Shown piece after piece: positions 42,793-51,949 of a DNA stretch of 64,000 bases. Where the stretch lies: NCBI GenBank assembly GCA_964517135.1, contig CAZFBA010000007.1, positions 62,001-126,000 of the forward strand, in the 5' to 3' direction. Each line of letters starts with the position of its first letter. Positions within the stretch are counted from its first letter, which is position 1. The notes below the pieces were generated by a model. The model saw only the letters and a program-made list of their open reading frames with translations, ran no database searches and was not told the DNA's origin. Both the position numbers and the translations under genes were made by a program. This DNA comes from CAZFBA01 sp964517135. Lineage in GTDB: Bacteria > Cyanobacteriota > Vampirovibrionia > JBFMGH01.

Positions 42793-44175
42793 TTGTCGAA
42801 AATTATACCAGAAATAGAGCGTATTATAGAACTCATAAGCGAGGGTGATGAACCTGCTCTAAGACAGGAGCTAAATGAGTTGCACCCGGCTGATCTTGCT
42901 GAAGTTTTTCAGGAGGTATCACCCGATGAAAGATCCCGTTGTTTTTCTCTACTGGATGTTGAAACAGCTGGAGATCTGCTTGATGAACTTGATGTATCTC
43001 TTCAAACAGAACTTTTTTCTCAGCTGTCTCTCGACCAGGTATTAGAAATTCTTGAATTGATGCCCAATGACGCTGTTGTTGACCTTTTGCTGGGCGTATT
43101 ACCTGTTGAACAGGCTAAAAAGATTATTAAAAAGCTACCTGCAAAAGAATCTGAAGAGCTGATGGAACTCTTAAAATATCCTGAAAACACAGCTGGCGGT
43201 ATTATGACCACTGAGTTTTTAAAGCTAATATCTGATATGACTGTAGAACAAACAATTCAATATCTTAGAATGCGTGCAGGAGCTGAAAATATTTCTTTCT
43301 ATTACCTTTATGTAGTTAACAGAAGTGATGAACTGGTTGGCGTTGTTGGCCTGAGGGAACTTATTACTTCTCCTCCTTATATCAATATTGAAGAAATTAT
43401 GAATACTGACGTCATTACCGTTAATGTTAATGATGATCAGGAAGAAGTAGCAAACCTAATGCAGAGATATGACTTCCTTTTGCTTCCCGCTATAGATGAT
43501 CAAAAAAAATTGAAGGGTGTTATAACCTGGGATGACGCTCAGGATGTTATAGAAGAAGAAGTAACTGAAGATATTTATCATTCTTCAGGTATTCATGTTC
43601 AGGAAGATATTGATGTAGACGAGATTTTAAAAGGAAAGCTTAATACAGAAATACAGGCCAGGCTGCCATGGCTTTTTCTAACTATGATTGCTGGCTTTGG
43701 GGCAGTAGCAGTAGGAAAGTTGTTTGACAAAACTATTGACGCTTTACCTATTATGGCGATATTTTTACCATTAGTCATTGGCCTGGGAGGCAATACAGGG
43801 ATACAATCTGTTACAATAATTGTCAGGGCACTTTATACAGGCCATGTATCTTCATCAGAAGCCTTTAAATACATTGTTAGAGAGTTTAACGCAGGTATTA
43901 TCATAGGTCTCATCTTTGGTATCTTTGTTTTTCTTGGTGCCCTTTTATTTATTGACAGGTATGAATATGCATTAGTAGTCGGTATTTCATTGTTACTTAC
44001 TATTTGCCTGGGGGCTGCAATCGGCACAATGGTTCCTTTTGTTCTAAAAAGGGTTAATCTGGATCCTGCAGTTGCCAGCGGGCCTATTATTACAACAGGT
44101 ATAGATATACTGGGTATTGCTGTTTATTTTGCTTTGATAACTATTATGCTTAAATTTATTCCATTAACTGGCTAA
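42793..44175 (+). CDS. mgtE: Magnesium transporter MgtE
   Basis: 460 residues with a TTG start at 42793. The N domain is a helical superhelix (about 1-130; HPADLAEVFQEVSPDERSRC). Two CBS domains (about 135-255) act as the Mg2+ gate sensor. The C-terminal five-helix pore starts near 285, with the family motif LGGNTGIQSVTIIVRAL (about 335-351). It is a dimeric Mg2+-selective channel of the inner membrane closed by high cytosolic Mg2+. It is convergent with the M23 peptidase, seven bases between stops. A riboswitch is not evident. Confidence 0.94.
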   Translation: MSKIIPEIERIIELISEGDEPALRQELNELHPADLAEVFQEVSPDERSRCFSLLDVETAGDLLDELDVSLQTELFSQLSLDQVLEILELMPNDAVVDLLLGVLPVEQAKKIIKKLPAKESEELMELLKYPENTAGGIMTTEFLKLISDMTVEQTIQYLRMRAGAENISFYYLYVVNRSDELVGVVGLRELITSPPYINIEEIMNTDVITVNVNDDQEEVANLMQRYDFLLLPAIDDQKKLKGVITWDDAQDVIEEEVTEDIYHSSGIHVQEDIDVDEILKGKLNTEIQARLPWLFLTMIAGFGAVAVGKLFDKTIDALPIMAIFLPLVIGLGGNTGIQSVTIIVRALYTGHVSSSEAFKYIVREFNAGIIIGLIFGIFVFLGALLFIDRYEYALVVGISLLLTICLGAAIGTMVPFVLKRVNLDPAVASGPIITTGIDILGIAVYFALITIMLKFIPLTG

Positions 44176-44182
44176 AAAGATA

Positions 44183-45073
44183 TTATTTAACCAGGTAATT
44201 GATATCAATACTCTTATTGTCTTTTCTAATTTCAAAATGCAGGTGGCTGCCTGTAGAAAGTCCGGTTGAACCTACGTATCCAATAAGTTCTCCCTGCTTA
44301 ACAAACTGTCCGGGAGATACAACATACTTACTGAGGTGCAGATAAAGGCTACTGTATCCACTACCATGACTTATTTCAACAAAGTTACCGGCTTTTTCTC
44401 CGTATGTGCTTCTTTTAACTTGCCCATCGTTATATGAATAAACAGGAGTTCCTTCAGGGACTGCAATATCAATACCTCCATGAAGGCTATAAAGTCCTGT
44501 TATAGGGTGAATCCTGTATCCAAACAGTGATGTTACAAATTTAAGTGATGTTTTGATTACTAAATTAAAAGGGTTTTCAAGTCTTTCAAAGATAAGGTTG
44601 TTAGAAAAGGTTCTATATTTTTCATCTGAAATAATAGAAGTAACCTGATATTCTATTTTAGCTTCATTGAGCTCACTTTTTGAGATAATTCCTTCGTTAT
44701 AAAGTTTTAACATTTGTTGATAGTTATTTTCAAGCTCATTTATTTTGCAATCAGTATCATTTGATTGGGTTTCAGGCTTAAAATACTTAATTGGTTTATC
44801 ATAAATATCTTTATCCTTTTCTTTTAATAAAAGTTCATATGCTTCTTCATATTTTAAATATCTATCTTTAAGTATTTCAAGCTCTTTTTCACATATAATA
44901 CCTTCTTTAAGCAGGTTATCAGCATTATTATAATTATCCCTGTGCAACTCTAATTGATTTTTCATAAAAATTAAATCAACATCAGGCTCTGCTAATGCAG
45001 GTAAAAACATTATAAATACAAGCACAAAAGAAACAGACGGTTTTAAAAGCTGCGATAAAAAGAACTTAAGCAT
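44183..45073 (-). CDS. Secreted M23-family peptidase (LytM-like)
   Basis: 296 residues with a signal peptide (about 1-28, ALAEP). A coiled-coil region (about 30-165) contains two similar LLKEGIICEKELEILKDRY / LYNEGIISKSELNEAKIEY repeats. The M23 domain (about 175-296) has YRIHPITG, LHGGIDIAVPEGTPV (HxxxD zinc ligands) and HLHFEIR (HxH). All metal ligands are present, so active glycyl-glycine-type or DD-endopeptidase activity on peptidoglycan is likely. It acts in the periplasm during cell-wall remodelling. Confidence 0.9.
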   Translation of the reverse strand: MLKFFLSQLLKPSVSFVLVFIMFLPALAEPDVDLIFMKNQLELHRDNYNNADNLLKEGIICEKELEILKDRYLKYEEAYELLLKEKDKDIYDKPIKYFKPETQSNDTDCKINELENNYQQMLKLYNEGIISKSELNEAKIEYQVTSIISDEKYRTFSNNLIFERLENPFNLVIKTSLKFVTSLFGYRIHPITGLYSLHGGIDIAVPEGTPVYSYNDGQVKRSTYGEKAGNFVEISHGSGYSSLYLHLSKYVVSPGQFVKQGELIGYVGSTGLSTGSHLHFEIRKDNKSIDINYLVK

Positions 45074-45477
45074 AAATTTATTTCTTTTGAATAATTATTG
45101 TTGTAAAACGATTATCTTAGAAATAAAATAGTAACATTGAATAAAGAATTTTTCGATAGAATATATCATAGAGATAATTTTTTTTTCTAAATTCTTTATT
45201 ATTATAGCTATTATAAGTAATAGCTTATATTATTTACCTGCTATCAGTGATAATGACAAATATAGTTGATCGTTTGATTGATACAAGAAATATAAACCTG
45301 TTACGTATCTTCAAAAACCTTCTTAATTCTGAACATCAAGTGTACTTACTTATGATGAGTATAATAAATTTAAGAAAATTACCAAGATGACAAAAATTTA
45401 TTACTCGATACATCCACATTTGAGATATAATATTTGAGAAAAACTTTAGTCAAAGATTAGAATATAAGGAAAGCAAT
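45074..45477. other. Spacer upstream of recA
   Basis: About 400 AT-rich bases. TATAAT at 45360-45365 is a possible -10 without a good -35. GAACATCAAGTGTAC at 45331-45345 vaguely resembles LexA-type sites but is not symmetrical, so I do not claim an SOS box. AAGGA at 45467-45471 is the recA ribosome site. No gene seen. Confidence 0.4.
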
Positions 45478-46557
45478 ATGGTCGTCAAAGAAAAGACAGA
45501 AACAAAAGATTCTGAAAGACAAAAAGCGCTTGAATTAGCCTTGGAAAACATCGAAAAAGATTTTGGAAAAGGTTCAATAATGCGCCTTGGAGACAAAGCA
45601 ATAACATCAGTTGAAGCAATACCAACCGGTGCACTGTCTCTAGATATTGCTTTAGGTATAGGCGGTGTACCTAAAGGCCGTGTAATTGAAATATTTGGGC
45701 CGGAAAGCAGCGGTAAAACTACCCTTGCACAACATATAGTAGCTGAAGCCCAAAAACGTGGTGGTATAGCAGCTTATGTTGACGCTGAACATGCACTGGA
45801 TCCTGAATATGCTTCAAGGCTTGGTGTCAAAATTGATGAACTACTTGTTAGTCAACCTGATACAGGAGAGCAGGCTCTAGATATAGTTGAACAACTTGTC
45901 AGGTCAGGAGCTATAGACATAGTTGTAGTAGATTCTGTTGCTGCGCTGGTACCTAAAGCTGAAATAGACGGTGAAATGGGTGATTCTCATATGGGCTTGC
46001 AGGCTCGTTTGATGAGTCAAGCACTGAGAAAATTAACTGCTATTGTAGGAAAAACCCGTACATCAGTTATTTTTATTAATCAGCTGCGCCAGAAAATTGG
46101 CATCGTTTATGGTAATCCTGAGACAACAACCGGTGGAAATGCCTTAAAATTCTATTCCAGTATCCGTATGGATATAAGAAGAATTGAAACACTTAAAAAA
46201 GATAATGTTGAATATGCAAATAGAGTAAAAGTAAAAATAGTTAAAAATAAAGTAGCTCCACCTTTTAGAATTGCTGAATTCGATATTATATACGGTGAAG
46301 GCATCTCTAAAGAGGGGTCTATTCTTGATGCTGCTGTAGATAGGGATATTATTCAGAAATCAGGCTCCTGGTACAGTTTTAATGATGAAAAAATTGGTCA
46401 GGGTCGTGAAAGAGTAAGAGATTTTCTGTGTGCAAACCCTAAAATTCTTGCAGAGGTTGAATCTCTTGTGAGAAAATCTCTTGATGCAGGCAAAACAAAA
46501 GATAATACAGATGCGGCAAATATCTCTAAAGAAGAAAAATCAGAAAAAACTAAATAA
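45478..46557 (+). CDS. recA: Recombinase RecA
   Basis: 359 residues with AAGGA seven bases before the ATG. Walker A is GPESSGKTT (74-82), then DAEHALDPEYA, the MAW-equivalent strand VVVDSVAALVPKAEIDGEMGD, loop L1, QALRKLTAIV and L2 within the NQLRQKIG and GNPETTTGGNALKFY blocks. It forms ATP-dependent filaments on ssDNA for strand exchange and SOS signalling. The C-terminal 25 residues are the usual acidic/basic flexible tail. 85 bases then rny; order recA-rny-ymdB is common in many bacteria. Confidence 0.98.
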   Translation: MVVKEKTETKDSERQKALELALENIEKDFGKGSIMRLGDKAITSVEAIPTGALSLDIALGIGGVPKGRVIEIFGPESSGKTTLAQHIVAEAQKRGGIAAYVDAEHALDPEYASRLGVKIDELLVSQPDTGEQALDIVEQLVRSGAIDIVVVDSVAALVPKAEIDGEMGDSHMGLQARLMSQALRKLTAIVGKTRTSVIFINQLRQKIGIVYGNPETTTGGNALKFYSSIRMDIRRIETLKKDNVEYANRVKVKIVKNKVAPPFRIAEFDIIYGEGISKEGSILDAAVDRDIIQKSGSWYSFNDEKIGQGRERVRDFLCANPKILAEVESLVRKSLDAGKTKDNTDAANISKEEKSEKTK

Positions 46558-46642
46558 TAAAGGGTTTTCTGATGTTTTTATTCTGTTTATCTATTGTATA
46601 ATTAGTGTATGTGTATATATATATGTGAAGAGAAAGAAATAA

Positions 46643-48196
46643 ATGGAAACCACGTTATATATTGTTATTGGACTACTGATACTAGTTGTAATTGGGGCTG
46701 TTGTATACGTTGTTAACCTTAAAGCAAGTACTACTTTGAAGGCAGCAGAGCTTGAAAGACTCCAGGATGATTATGATAAAAAAGTTAAAGAGCTAAATGA
46801 AGAGTCTAAACTAAAACAAAAAGAAGCAGAAATAGCCTTAAAAGAACAGCTCCATCAAAAAAGACAGGAACTAGAATCCGAATTTAAAGAGAAAAAAAAT
46901 GAACTCAATAAGCTGGAACGTCGCTTAACTAATAAAGAAGACAGTTTGGATAATAAACTTCACCAGCTTGAACAAAAAGAAAGAAATTTACAGGAAAAAG
47001 AAGAACTTATCATCGAAAAAGAAGACCATCTTGCAGAATTAATTGAAAAGCAAATGCATGAACTCGAACGTATATCAGGTATTACAGCTGAAGAAGGTAA
47101 ACAAATATTGCTTAATCAGCTTGAAGATGAACTGAAACTCGAATCAGCACACTTAATTAGAGAATATGAAAATAAAACAAAAGAAACTGCACAGGAAAAA
47201 TCAAAAGAAATCTTATCTACAGTAATGCAACGCTGTGCCATTGATCAGGTAGCAGAATCTACCGTAGCTGTAGTTACATTGCCTAATGATGAGATGAAAG
47301 GCCGTATAATAGGCCGTGAGGGCAGAAATATCAGGGCCCTTGAAACACTGACTGGTGTCGATTTAATTATTGATGATACTCCAGAAGCGGTTGTTTTATC
47401 TTCTTTTGACCCCGTAAGAAGAGAAATTGCAAAAATAGCACTCGAAAAACTTATTGGCGATGGTCGAATTCACCCTGTACGTATTGAAGAAATGGTTGAA
47501 AAAGCCAGTCAGGAAGTCAACCAAAAGATGCACGAAGAAGGTGAACGGGCAGCCTTTGAACTGGGTATTATGAATCTGCATCCAGAAATTGTTAAAGCCC
47601 TGGGACGCCTTTACTACAGGACAAGCTATGGCCAAAATGTTCTTAAACATTCCATTGAGGTAGGTTATATTTCAGGTATGCTTGCAGCTGAAATCGGAGC
47701 CAATGTGACAATTGCTAAAAGAGCTGGTTTGCTGCATGATCTTGGCAAATCACTTGACCAGAGCCAGGAAGGAACACATATTACACTTGGTGTCGAACTT
47801 GCAAGACGCTGTGGAGAAAATGAACATGTCATCAATGCTATTGAAGCACACCACGACGACGTTGTTGCCAACTCGGTTGAAGCTGTTCTTGTAAAAATTG
47901 CTGATACTCTGAGTGCTGCAAGACCCGGGGCAAGAAGAGATACCCTTGAAATCTATATTAAACGTCTTCAAAAGCTTGAAGAAATAGCCACTAGCTATGA
48001 AGGCATTAAAAGATCATTCGCTGTTCAGGCCGGTAGAGAAATTCGTGTTCTGGTGCAACCTACTGTTTTTGATGATGTTGCATCTTCAAAATTAGCCAGA
48101 GATATTGCATCAAGAATTGAAGGCGAATTAGATTACCCCGGTCAAATACGTGTGACAGTCGTTAGAGAAACCAGAACTACTGAAATTGCTAAATAA
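46643..48196 (+). CDS. rny: Ribonuclease Y
   Basis: 517 residues. An N-terminal membrane helix (about 4-24) is followed by a long coiled coil (about 30-200), a KH domain (GRIIGREGRNIR near 215) and the HD domain with AGLLHDLGKSL (about 350-360; HD pair) and EAHHDDV. RNase Y is the membrane-tethered endonuclease that initiates mRNA decay in Firmicutes and others. It is directly followed by ymdB, whose product interacts with RNase Y in Bacillus subtilis. This genome also has an RNase E/G, so two initiating endonucleases coexist. Confidence 0.96.
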   Translation: METTLYIVIGLLILVVIGAVVYVVNLKASTTLKAAELERLQDDYDKKVKELNEESKLKQKEAEIALKEQLHQKRQELESEFKEKKNELNKLERRLTNKEDSLDNKLHQLEQKERNLQEKEELIIEKEDHLAELIEKQMHELERISGITAEEGKQILLNQLEDELKLESAHLIREYENKTKETAQEKSKEILSTVMQRCAIDQVAESTVAVVTLPNDEMKGRIIGREGRNIRALETLTGVDLIIDDTPEAVVLSSFDPVRREIAKIALEKLIGDGRIHPVRIEEMVEKASQEVNQKMHEEGERAAFELGIMNLHPEIVKALGRLYYRTSYGQNVLKHSIEVGYISGMLAAEIGANVTIAKRAGLLHDLGKSLDQSQEGTHITLGVELARRCGENEHVINAIEAHHDDVVANSVEAVLVKIADTLSAARPGARRDTLEIYIKRLQKLEEIATSYEGIKRSFAVQAGREIRVLVQPTVFDDVASSKLARDIASRIEGELDYPGQIRVTVVRETRTTEIAK

Positions 48197-48214
48197 AAAG
48201 ACTGCAGGTTATTA

Positions 48215-49054
48215 ATGAAAGATAATATCAAAATATTATTTCTTGGAGATATAGTAGGAAGACCTGGACGGATATCAGTAAAGTATTTTCTGCAAAATGT
48301 AAATGAATTTCTTGGATATAAGCCTGATTTAGTTATTGCAAATTGTGAAAATGCCTCACACGGCTTTGGTTTAACAGAAAAAAACTATCACGACCTTCTG
48401 AGTTTTGGCATTGATATATTGACATCAGGCAATCATATATGGGATAGAAAAGAAATTTTTAATTATATAGACTCTGCTGACAGACTTTTAAGACCACTGA
48501 ATTATCCTGAAAACGTATCTGGTAAAGGATCTCTTATTTATTCAGGTGAAAACTATAAGGTAGCTGTTATTAGCATCCTGGGAAGGATTTTTATGGATCA
48601 CTATAACTCTCCATGGGAGGTTATTAAACCAGAAATTACCAGACTGCAAATGGAAACACCTGTTATTATAGTTGATTTTCACGCTGAAGCTACTGCCGAA
48701 AAAAAAGCATTTGGACATTTTCTTTCTAAAATTGGTGTTACAGCAATGCTAGGTACACATACTCACGTTCAAACGTCAGATGAAACAATTATGCATGATG
48801 TAATGGCCTATATCACCGATGCAGGGTATTGTGGTGCCTCTGAAAGTGTTATAGGAATGGACATTTCTAGTTCTTTAAACAGGTTAACAACACTCTTACC
48901 ATCGAGATATGAAATACCTGCTGTTGATAAAGCAACTGTTAACGGTGTTACCTTAACAGTTAACCCTTATAACGGTATCCCTGAATCAATCCAAAGGGTT
49001 AAACAGGATTTAGATTTGAAGAAAGCTATCGAAGAGGGTAAACTAAACTTATGA
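48215..49054 (+). CDS. ymdB: YmdB-family metallophosphoesterase
   Basis: 279 residues, 18 bases after rny. Metal-binding motifs are LFLGDIVGRPGR (about 9-20), IANCENASHGFGLTEKN, TSGNHIWDRKE (about 70-80), DFHAEATAEK and LGTHTHVQTSD. The family (TIGR00282) hydrolyses 2',3'-cyclic AMP in vitro. In B. subtilis it binds RNase Y and affects biofilm and motility gene expression. Gene order with rny supports the same pairing. Confidence 0.94.
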   Translation: MKDNIKILFLGDIVGRPGRISVKYFLQNVNEFLGYKPDLVIANCENASHGFGLTEKNYHDLLSFGIDILTSGNHIWDRKEIFNYIDSADRLLRPLNYPENVSGKGSLIYSGENYKVAVISILGRIFMDHYNSPWEVIKPEITRLQMETPVIIVDFHAEATAEKKAFGHFLSKIGVTAMLGTHTHVQTSDETIMHDVMAYITDAGYCGASESVIGMDISSSLNRLTTLLPSRYEIPAVDKATVNGVTLTVNPYNGIPESIQRVKQDLDLKKAIEEGKLNL

Positions 49055-49075
49055 ACCCCGAGAGGAAACTCTATT

Positions 49076-49930
49076 TTGAAACTCGACTTACATATACATA
49101 GCAAATATTCTGACGGAATGCTTACACCCGAAGAAATCATTGATATTTGTGTCAAGGATGAAGTTTCTGTCATCTCAATCACTGATCATGACAACATTAA
49201 TGGTATTAAACCAGCTCAAATGGCAGCAGAAGGAAAACAGGTTGAAGTTATTCCTGGGGTAGAAATAAATACCGTCTGGGAAAATATTGAAGTTCACGTG
49301 CTTGGCTATTATATGGATATCGAAAATGACTTTTTTCTTGAAATAATTGGTGAACAGCAAAAAGCAAGAATTGATCAGGCCGAAAAAATAATTGAAAGAC
49401 TCAATTCAATAGCCAGAATTAAAATAGATATGAGTGAAATAACCTCACAGATAATAGAAGGAGGCTGTATTGGCAGACCTCACATAGCAAGAGCAATATA
49501 TAAAAAAGGTGCAGCAAGAAATATTCAGGAAGCCTATATTAAGTATATCAATGATAACGCACCTACCTACATTAGAAGGAATACTGTAAGCCCCCACGAA
49601 GCTGTAGAAGCTATATATGAGTCTGGTGGAATACCTGTTATAGCTCACCCCAGGGATATAGTTAATTTGGAAACCCTTGTCAAAGACCTCATGAATTATG
49701 GTCTAAGAGGGCTGGAAGCTTATCATAAAAGTCATTCTCCTGCTATTGTAGAGTATATATCAACAATAGCAGAAGAACTCGATCTTATAGTAACAGGTGG
49801 GTCTGACTGTCACGGCCCCAGGGGTGCTATACAATATACTCTGGGCAAAAATCTGGTTCCAGAATGGGTTCTTGAAGAGCTTAAAAAAGAAAAGTCCAGG
49901 CTGGATTCAGCTTTCTATAAAGCAGGTTAG
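49076..49930 (+). CDS. PHP-domain phosphoesterase (TrpH/nucleoside bisphosphatase-like)
   Basis: 284 residues with TTG start at 49076; GAGAGGAAA lies upstream and no ATG in frame gives a better start. PHP motifs: KLDLHIHSKYSDGMLTPEE (motif I), SITDHDNINGI (motif II), the Glu of VIPGVEINT, IAHPRDIV and TGGSDCHGPR (motif IV). The insertion length fits the RNase AM/TrpH group, which removes 3' phosphate from pAp-type nucleotides and trims RNA 5' ends. It follows ymdB by 21 bases, so the last three genes may form an RNA-metabolism operon. The stop overlaps the convergent ligase gene by four bases. Confidence 0.9.
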   Translation: MKLDLHIHSKYSDGMLTPEEIIDICVKDEVSVISITDHDNINGIKPAQMAAEGKQVEVIPGVEINTVWENIEVHVLGYYMDIENDFFLEIIGEQQKARIDQAEKIIERLNSIARIKIDMSEITSQIIEGGCIGRPHIARAIYKKGAARNIQEAYIKYINDNAPTYIRRNTVSPHEAVEAIYESGGIPVIAHPRDIVNLETLVKDLMNYGLRGLEAYHKSHSPAIVEYISTIAEELDLIVTGGSDCHGPRGAIQYTLGKNLVPEWVLEELKKEKSRLDSAFYKAG

Positions 49931-51564
49931 CCATAAAGCTTTTGAATAAGGTCTTTACGGTTTTCCTCGAAAACTCTCCTTTTTAATTTAAATGTAGGTG
50001 TAAATTCTTCAGTAGATGGGCTGTCAAAAGAAAGTATAAATTTTTTAACCTGCTCATGAGCTGCTAGAGAAATATTTACGTCATCAATGATTTTTTGAAA
50101 CTCTCTAATTATAGCATTATTGTCTAATAATTCATTTAAATTATCACAATTATCAGAATATTTAGTAACAAGGTCCACGCAATAATCCTTATCAGGTATT
50201 ATTATACACCCTGCCCATGACTTGTTGTTACCTGTCAGAAAAGCAAAATTAATAGCAGGATGACCGGAAAGCTCCTTTTCAATAGCATCAGGTAGAATCT
50301 TTTTCCCTGTAGAAAGAATAATAATGTCATTTTTTCGACCGGTAAGTCTTAATGTTTTGTCTTTCAGAAGTATACCAAGGTCACCGGTTTTAAGATATCC
50401 TGACTGATAGCATTTACACTGTTCAATATCAGTATTAAAATATCCTGCTGAGACATTTGGACCTTTAACAAGTATTTCAGACTCTTCAGAAATTTTTAAA
50501 TCGACCAGTGGCAATACCCTTGATTTATTATAATTTAAGACCTCTTCTGGAGATGCAATAGCTATTGAAGGGCTTGCTTCTGTCAGGCCATACCCCTGAT
50601 AAATCTTAATACCTCTGTTTAAAAAGCATTTTAAGACCTCTTTGTCCAGCGGGGCACCGGCAGAAAAGCCTGCCTTGAGATTGCAAAAGCCTTCTAGAGT
50701 ATTCTTATGCTCGATTAGTTTTTCCCATATTCGGGGTACTGTGTGAAAAATTGCAGGCTGGATATCTATAAGATCTTCAACAAGAATTTCCAGTGATATA
50801 TAGTTATGCATATGATAACTGGCACCGTGATAAATCGACTGATAAAGCTCTGATAAACCACCATAACTGTGACTTAGTGGCAAGTGTGAAACCAGTTGAT
50901 CGTTCTCCTGTATGAATGGCCAGGCAATGGATAGCTGCCTGATGTTAGATAGAATGTTATCATGTGTTAAAAGAATGCCTTTTTGCAAACCAGTTGTGCC
51001 ACTAGAAAGCATAATATAAGCAATATCATCAGGCTTAAGAAATTGTAACTGTTTTTTTAAGCTGAAAGATTCTTCATAACTGGCATTTTTAATAATCCTG
51101 CTGAAGGTTATTAGCTTATTTTGAAGCTCATCAGAAATATTATTCTTGAGATAGCTATCATAAAAAAGATCAGAGCAAAGTATTGTCCTGTAGTTATATG
51201 TTTTGTTGAGTATGTCTATTTGTTTAGCACACAAATTGTTGTGCAATGGGCAGCATATAGCACCTGAGGCCAGAATAGCTAAAATCAGGCTTAAATGCTC
51301 TGGAGTATGTTCTGAAATAATTGCTATCAGGTCATTTTTTTGAATACCTGACAGGCTTAAGGTTTGAGCGTATGTTTTTATGTTATCTGAAATTTGCTGC
51401 CAGGAGTATGATACAAGCTTATTGTTATCTTTACAGCTTATAAAATTTTTACTGGCAAGCTTTTCTGCTTTGTGAAAAAACAAACCGGGTATTGTAGCTT
51501 CAGGTGGAAGGTTACCTGATTGACCTTTATAGCTTATAGAAAACTTTTCATAGGTTTTATACAT
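49927..51564 (-). CDS. AMP-dependent acyl-CoA synthetase (long-chain type)
   Basis: About 545 residues from the ATG at 51564, which overlaps the aroH stop by eight bases; a GTG six codons upstream is also possible. Core motifs are IMLSSGTTGLQKGILLTHDN (P-loop), HLPLSHSYGG, GYGLTEASPS, then KTGDLGILLKDKTLRLTGRK and NDIIILSTGKKILPD, the hinge and A8/A10 parts. It activates a carboxylic acid, probably a fatty acid, to acyl-AMP then acyl-CoA. Context (aroH, Clp-like) does not tell the substrate. Confidence 0.85.
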   Translation of the reverse strand: MYKTYEKFSISYKGQSGNLPPEATIPGLFFHKAEKLASKNFISCKDNNKLVSYSWQQISDNIKTYAQTLSLSGIQKNDLIAIISEHTPEHLSLILAILASGAICCPLHNNLCAKQIDILNKTYNYRTILCSDLFYDSYLKNNISDELQNKLITFSRIIKNASYEESFSLKKQLQFLKPDDIAYIMLSSGTTGLQKGILLTHDNILSNIRQLSIAWPFIQENDQLVSHLPLSHSYGGLSELYQSIYHGASYHMHNYISLEILVEDLIDIQPAIFHTVPRIWEKLIEHKNTLEGFCNLKAGFSAGAPLDKEVLKCFLNRGIKIYQGYGLTEASPSIAIASPEEVLNYNKSRVLPLVDLKISEESEILVKGPNVSAGYFNTDIEQCKCYQSGYLKTGDLGILLKDKTLRLTGRKNDIIILSTGKKILPDAIEKELSGHPAINFAFLTGNNKSWAGCIIIPDKDYCVDLVTKYSDNCDNLNELLDNNAIIREFQKIIDDVNISLAAHEQVKKFILSFDSPSTEEFTPTFKLKRRVFEENRKDLIQKLYG

Positions 51565-51949
51565 CTTTTGCTTTATTAACACTGAGATCAGGTCGGAGTT
51601 TTGAAGCTTCTTTAAGGTATATATGCTTGATCTGGTCTCTTGCTAAACGGGAATAGGTTGTTATTAGTATTCTTATGCAGAATTTTATTTCGAGAGGAAC
51701 ATCAATTTCCTGGGCACAGATCATAGGAACTGTATCCCAGCCGAGGCCCAGTCTTGCAGCTTTTGCCGGAAAATCTGCTGTTATATCTGGTGATACTGTA
51801 AAAATAACGTGTACAATATCTTCCTGTTCAATTTTATTGGTACTGACAAGCTGGCTGACCATTTCAACAGTTGCTTCATAGATGGCTTCAGGGTTATTTT
51901 TATCTGCGGTTGTGGCGCCTCTTACGCCGAAGAGTCGTTTATTATCCAT
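51557..51949 (-). CDS. aroH: Chorismate mutase, AroH class
   Basis: 130 residues from the ATG at 51949 (MDNKRLFGVRGATT). The AroH fold is visible as FGVRGATTADKNNPEAI, FTVSPDITADFPAKAARLGL and the catalytic-strand region CIRILITTYSRL. It converts chorismate to prephenate for Phe/Tyr synthesis. The Arg in VRGATT, FPA and RLGW positions match the trimeric B. subtilis-type enzyme. Both ends overlap neighbours by eight bases, an operon with the HEAT/Clp gene (upstream) and the acyl-CoA ligase (downstream). Confidence 0.93.
   Translation of the reverse strand: MDNKRLFGVRGATTADKNNPEAIYEATVEMVSQLVSTNKIEQEDIVHVIFTVSPDITADFPAKAARLGLGWDTVPMICAQEIDVPLEIKFCIRILITTYSRLARDQIKHIYLKEASKLRPDLSVNKAKDV

Noticed and set aside
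45325..45365. SOS/LexA box in front of recA
   Set aside because: GAACATCAAGTGTAC is not symmetrical and fits neither the GAAC-N4-GTTC nor the AGTAC-type consensus well.
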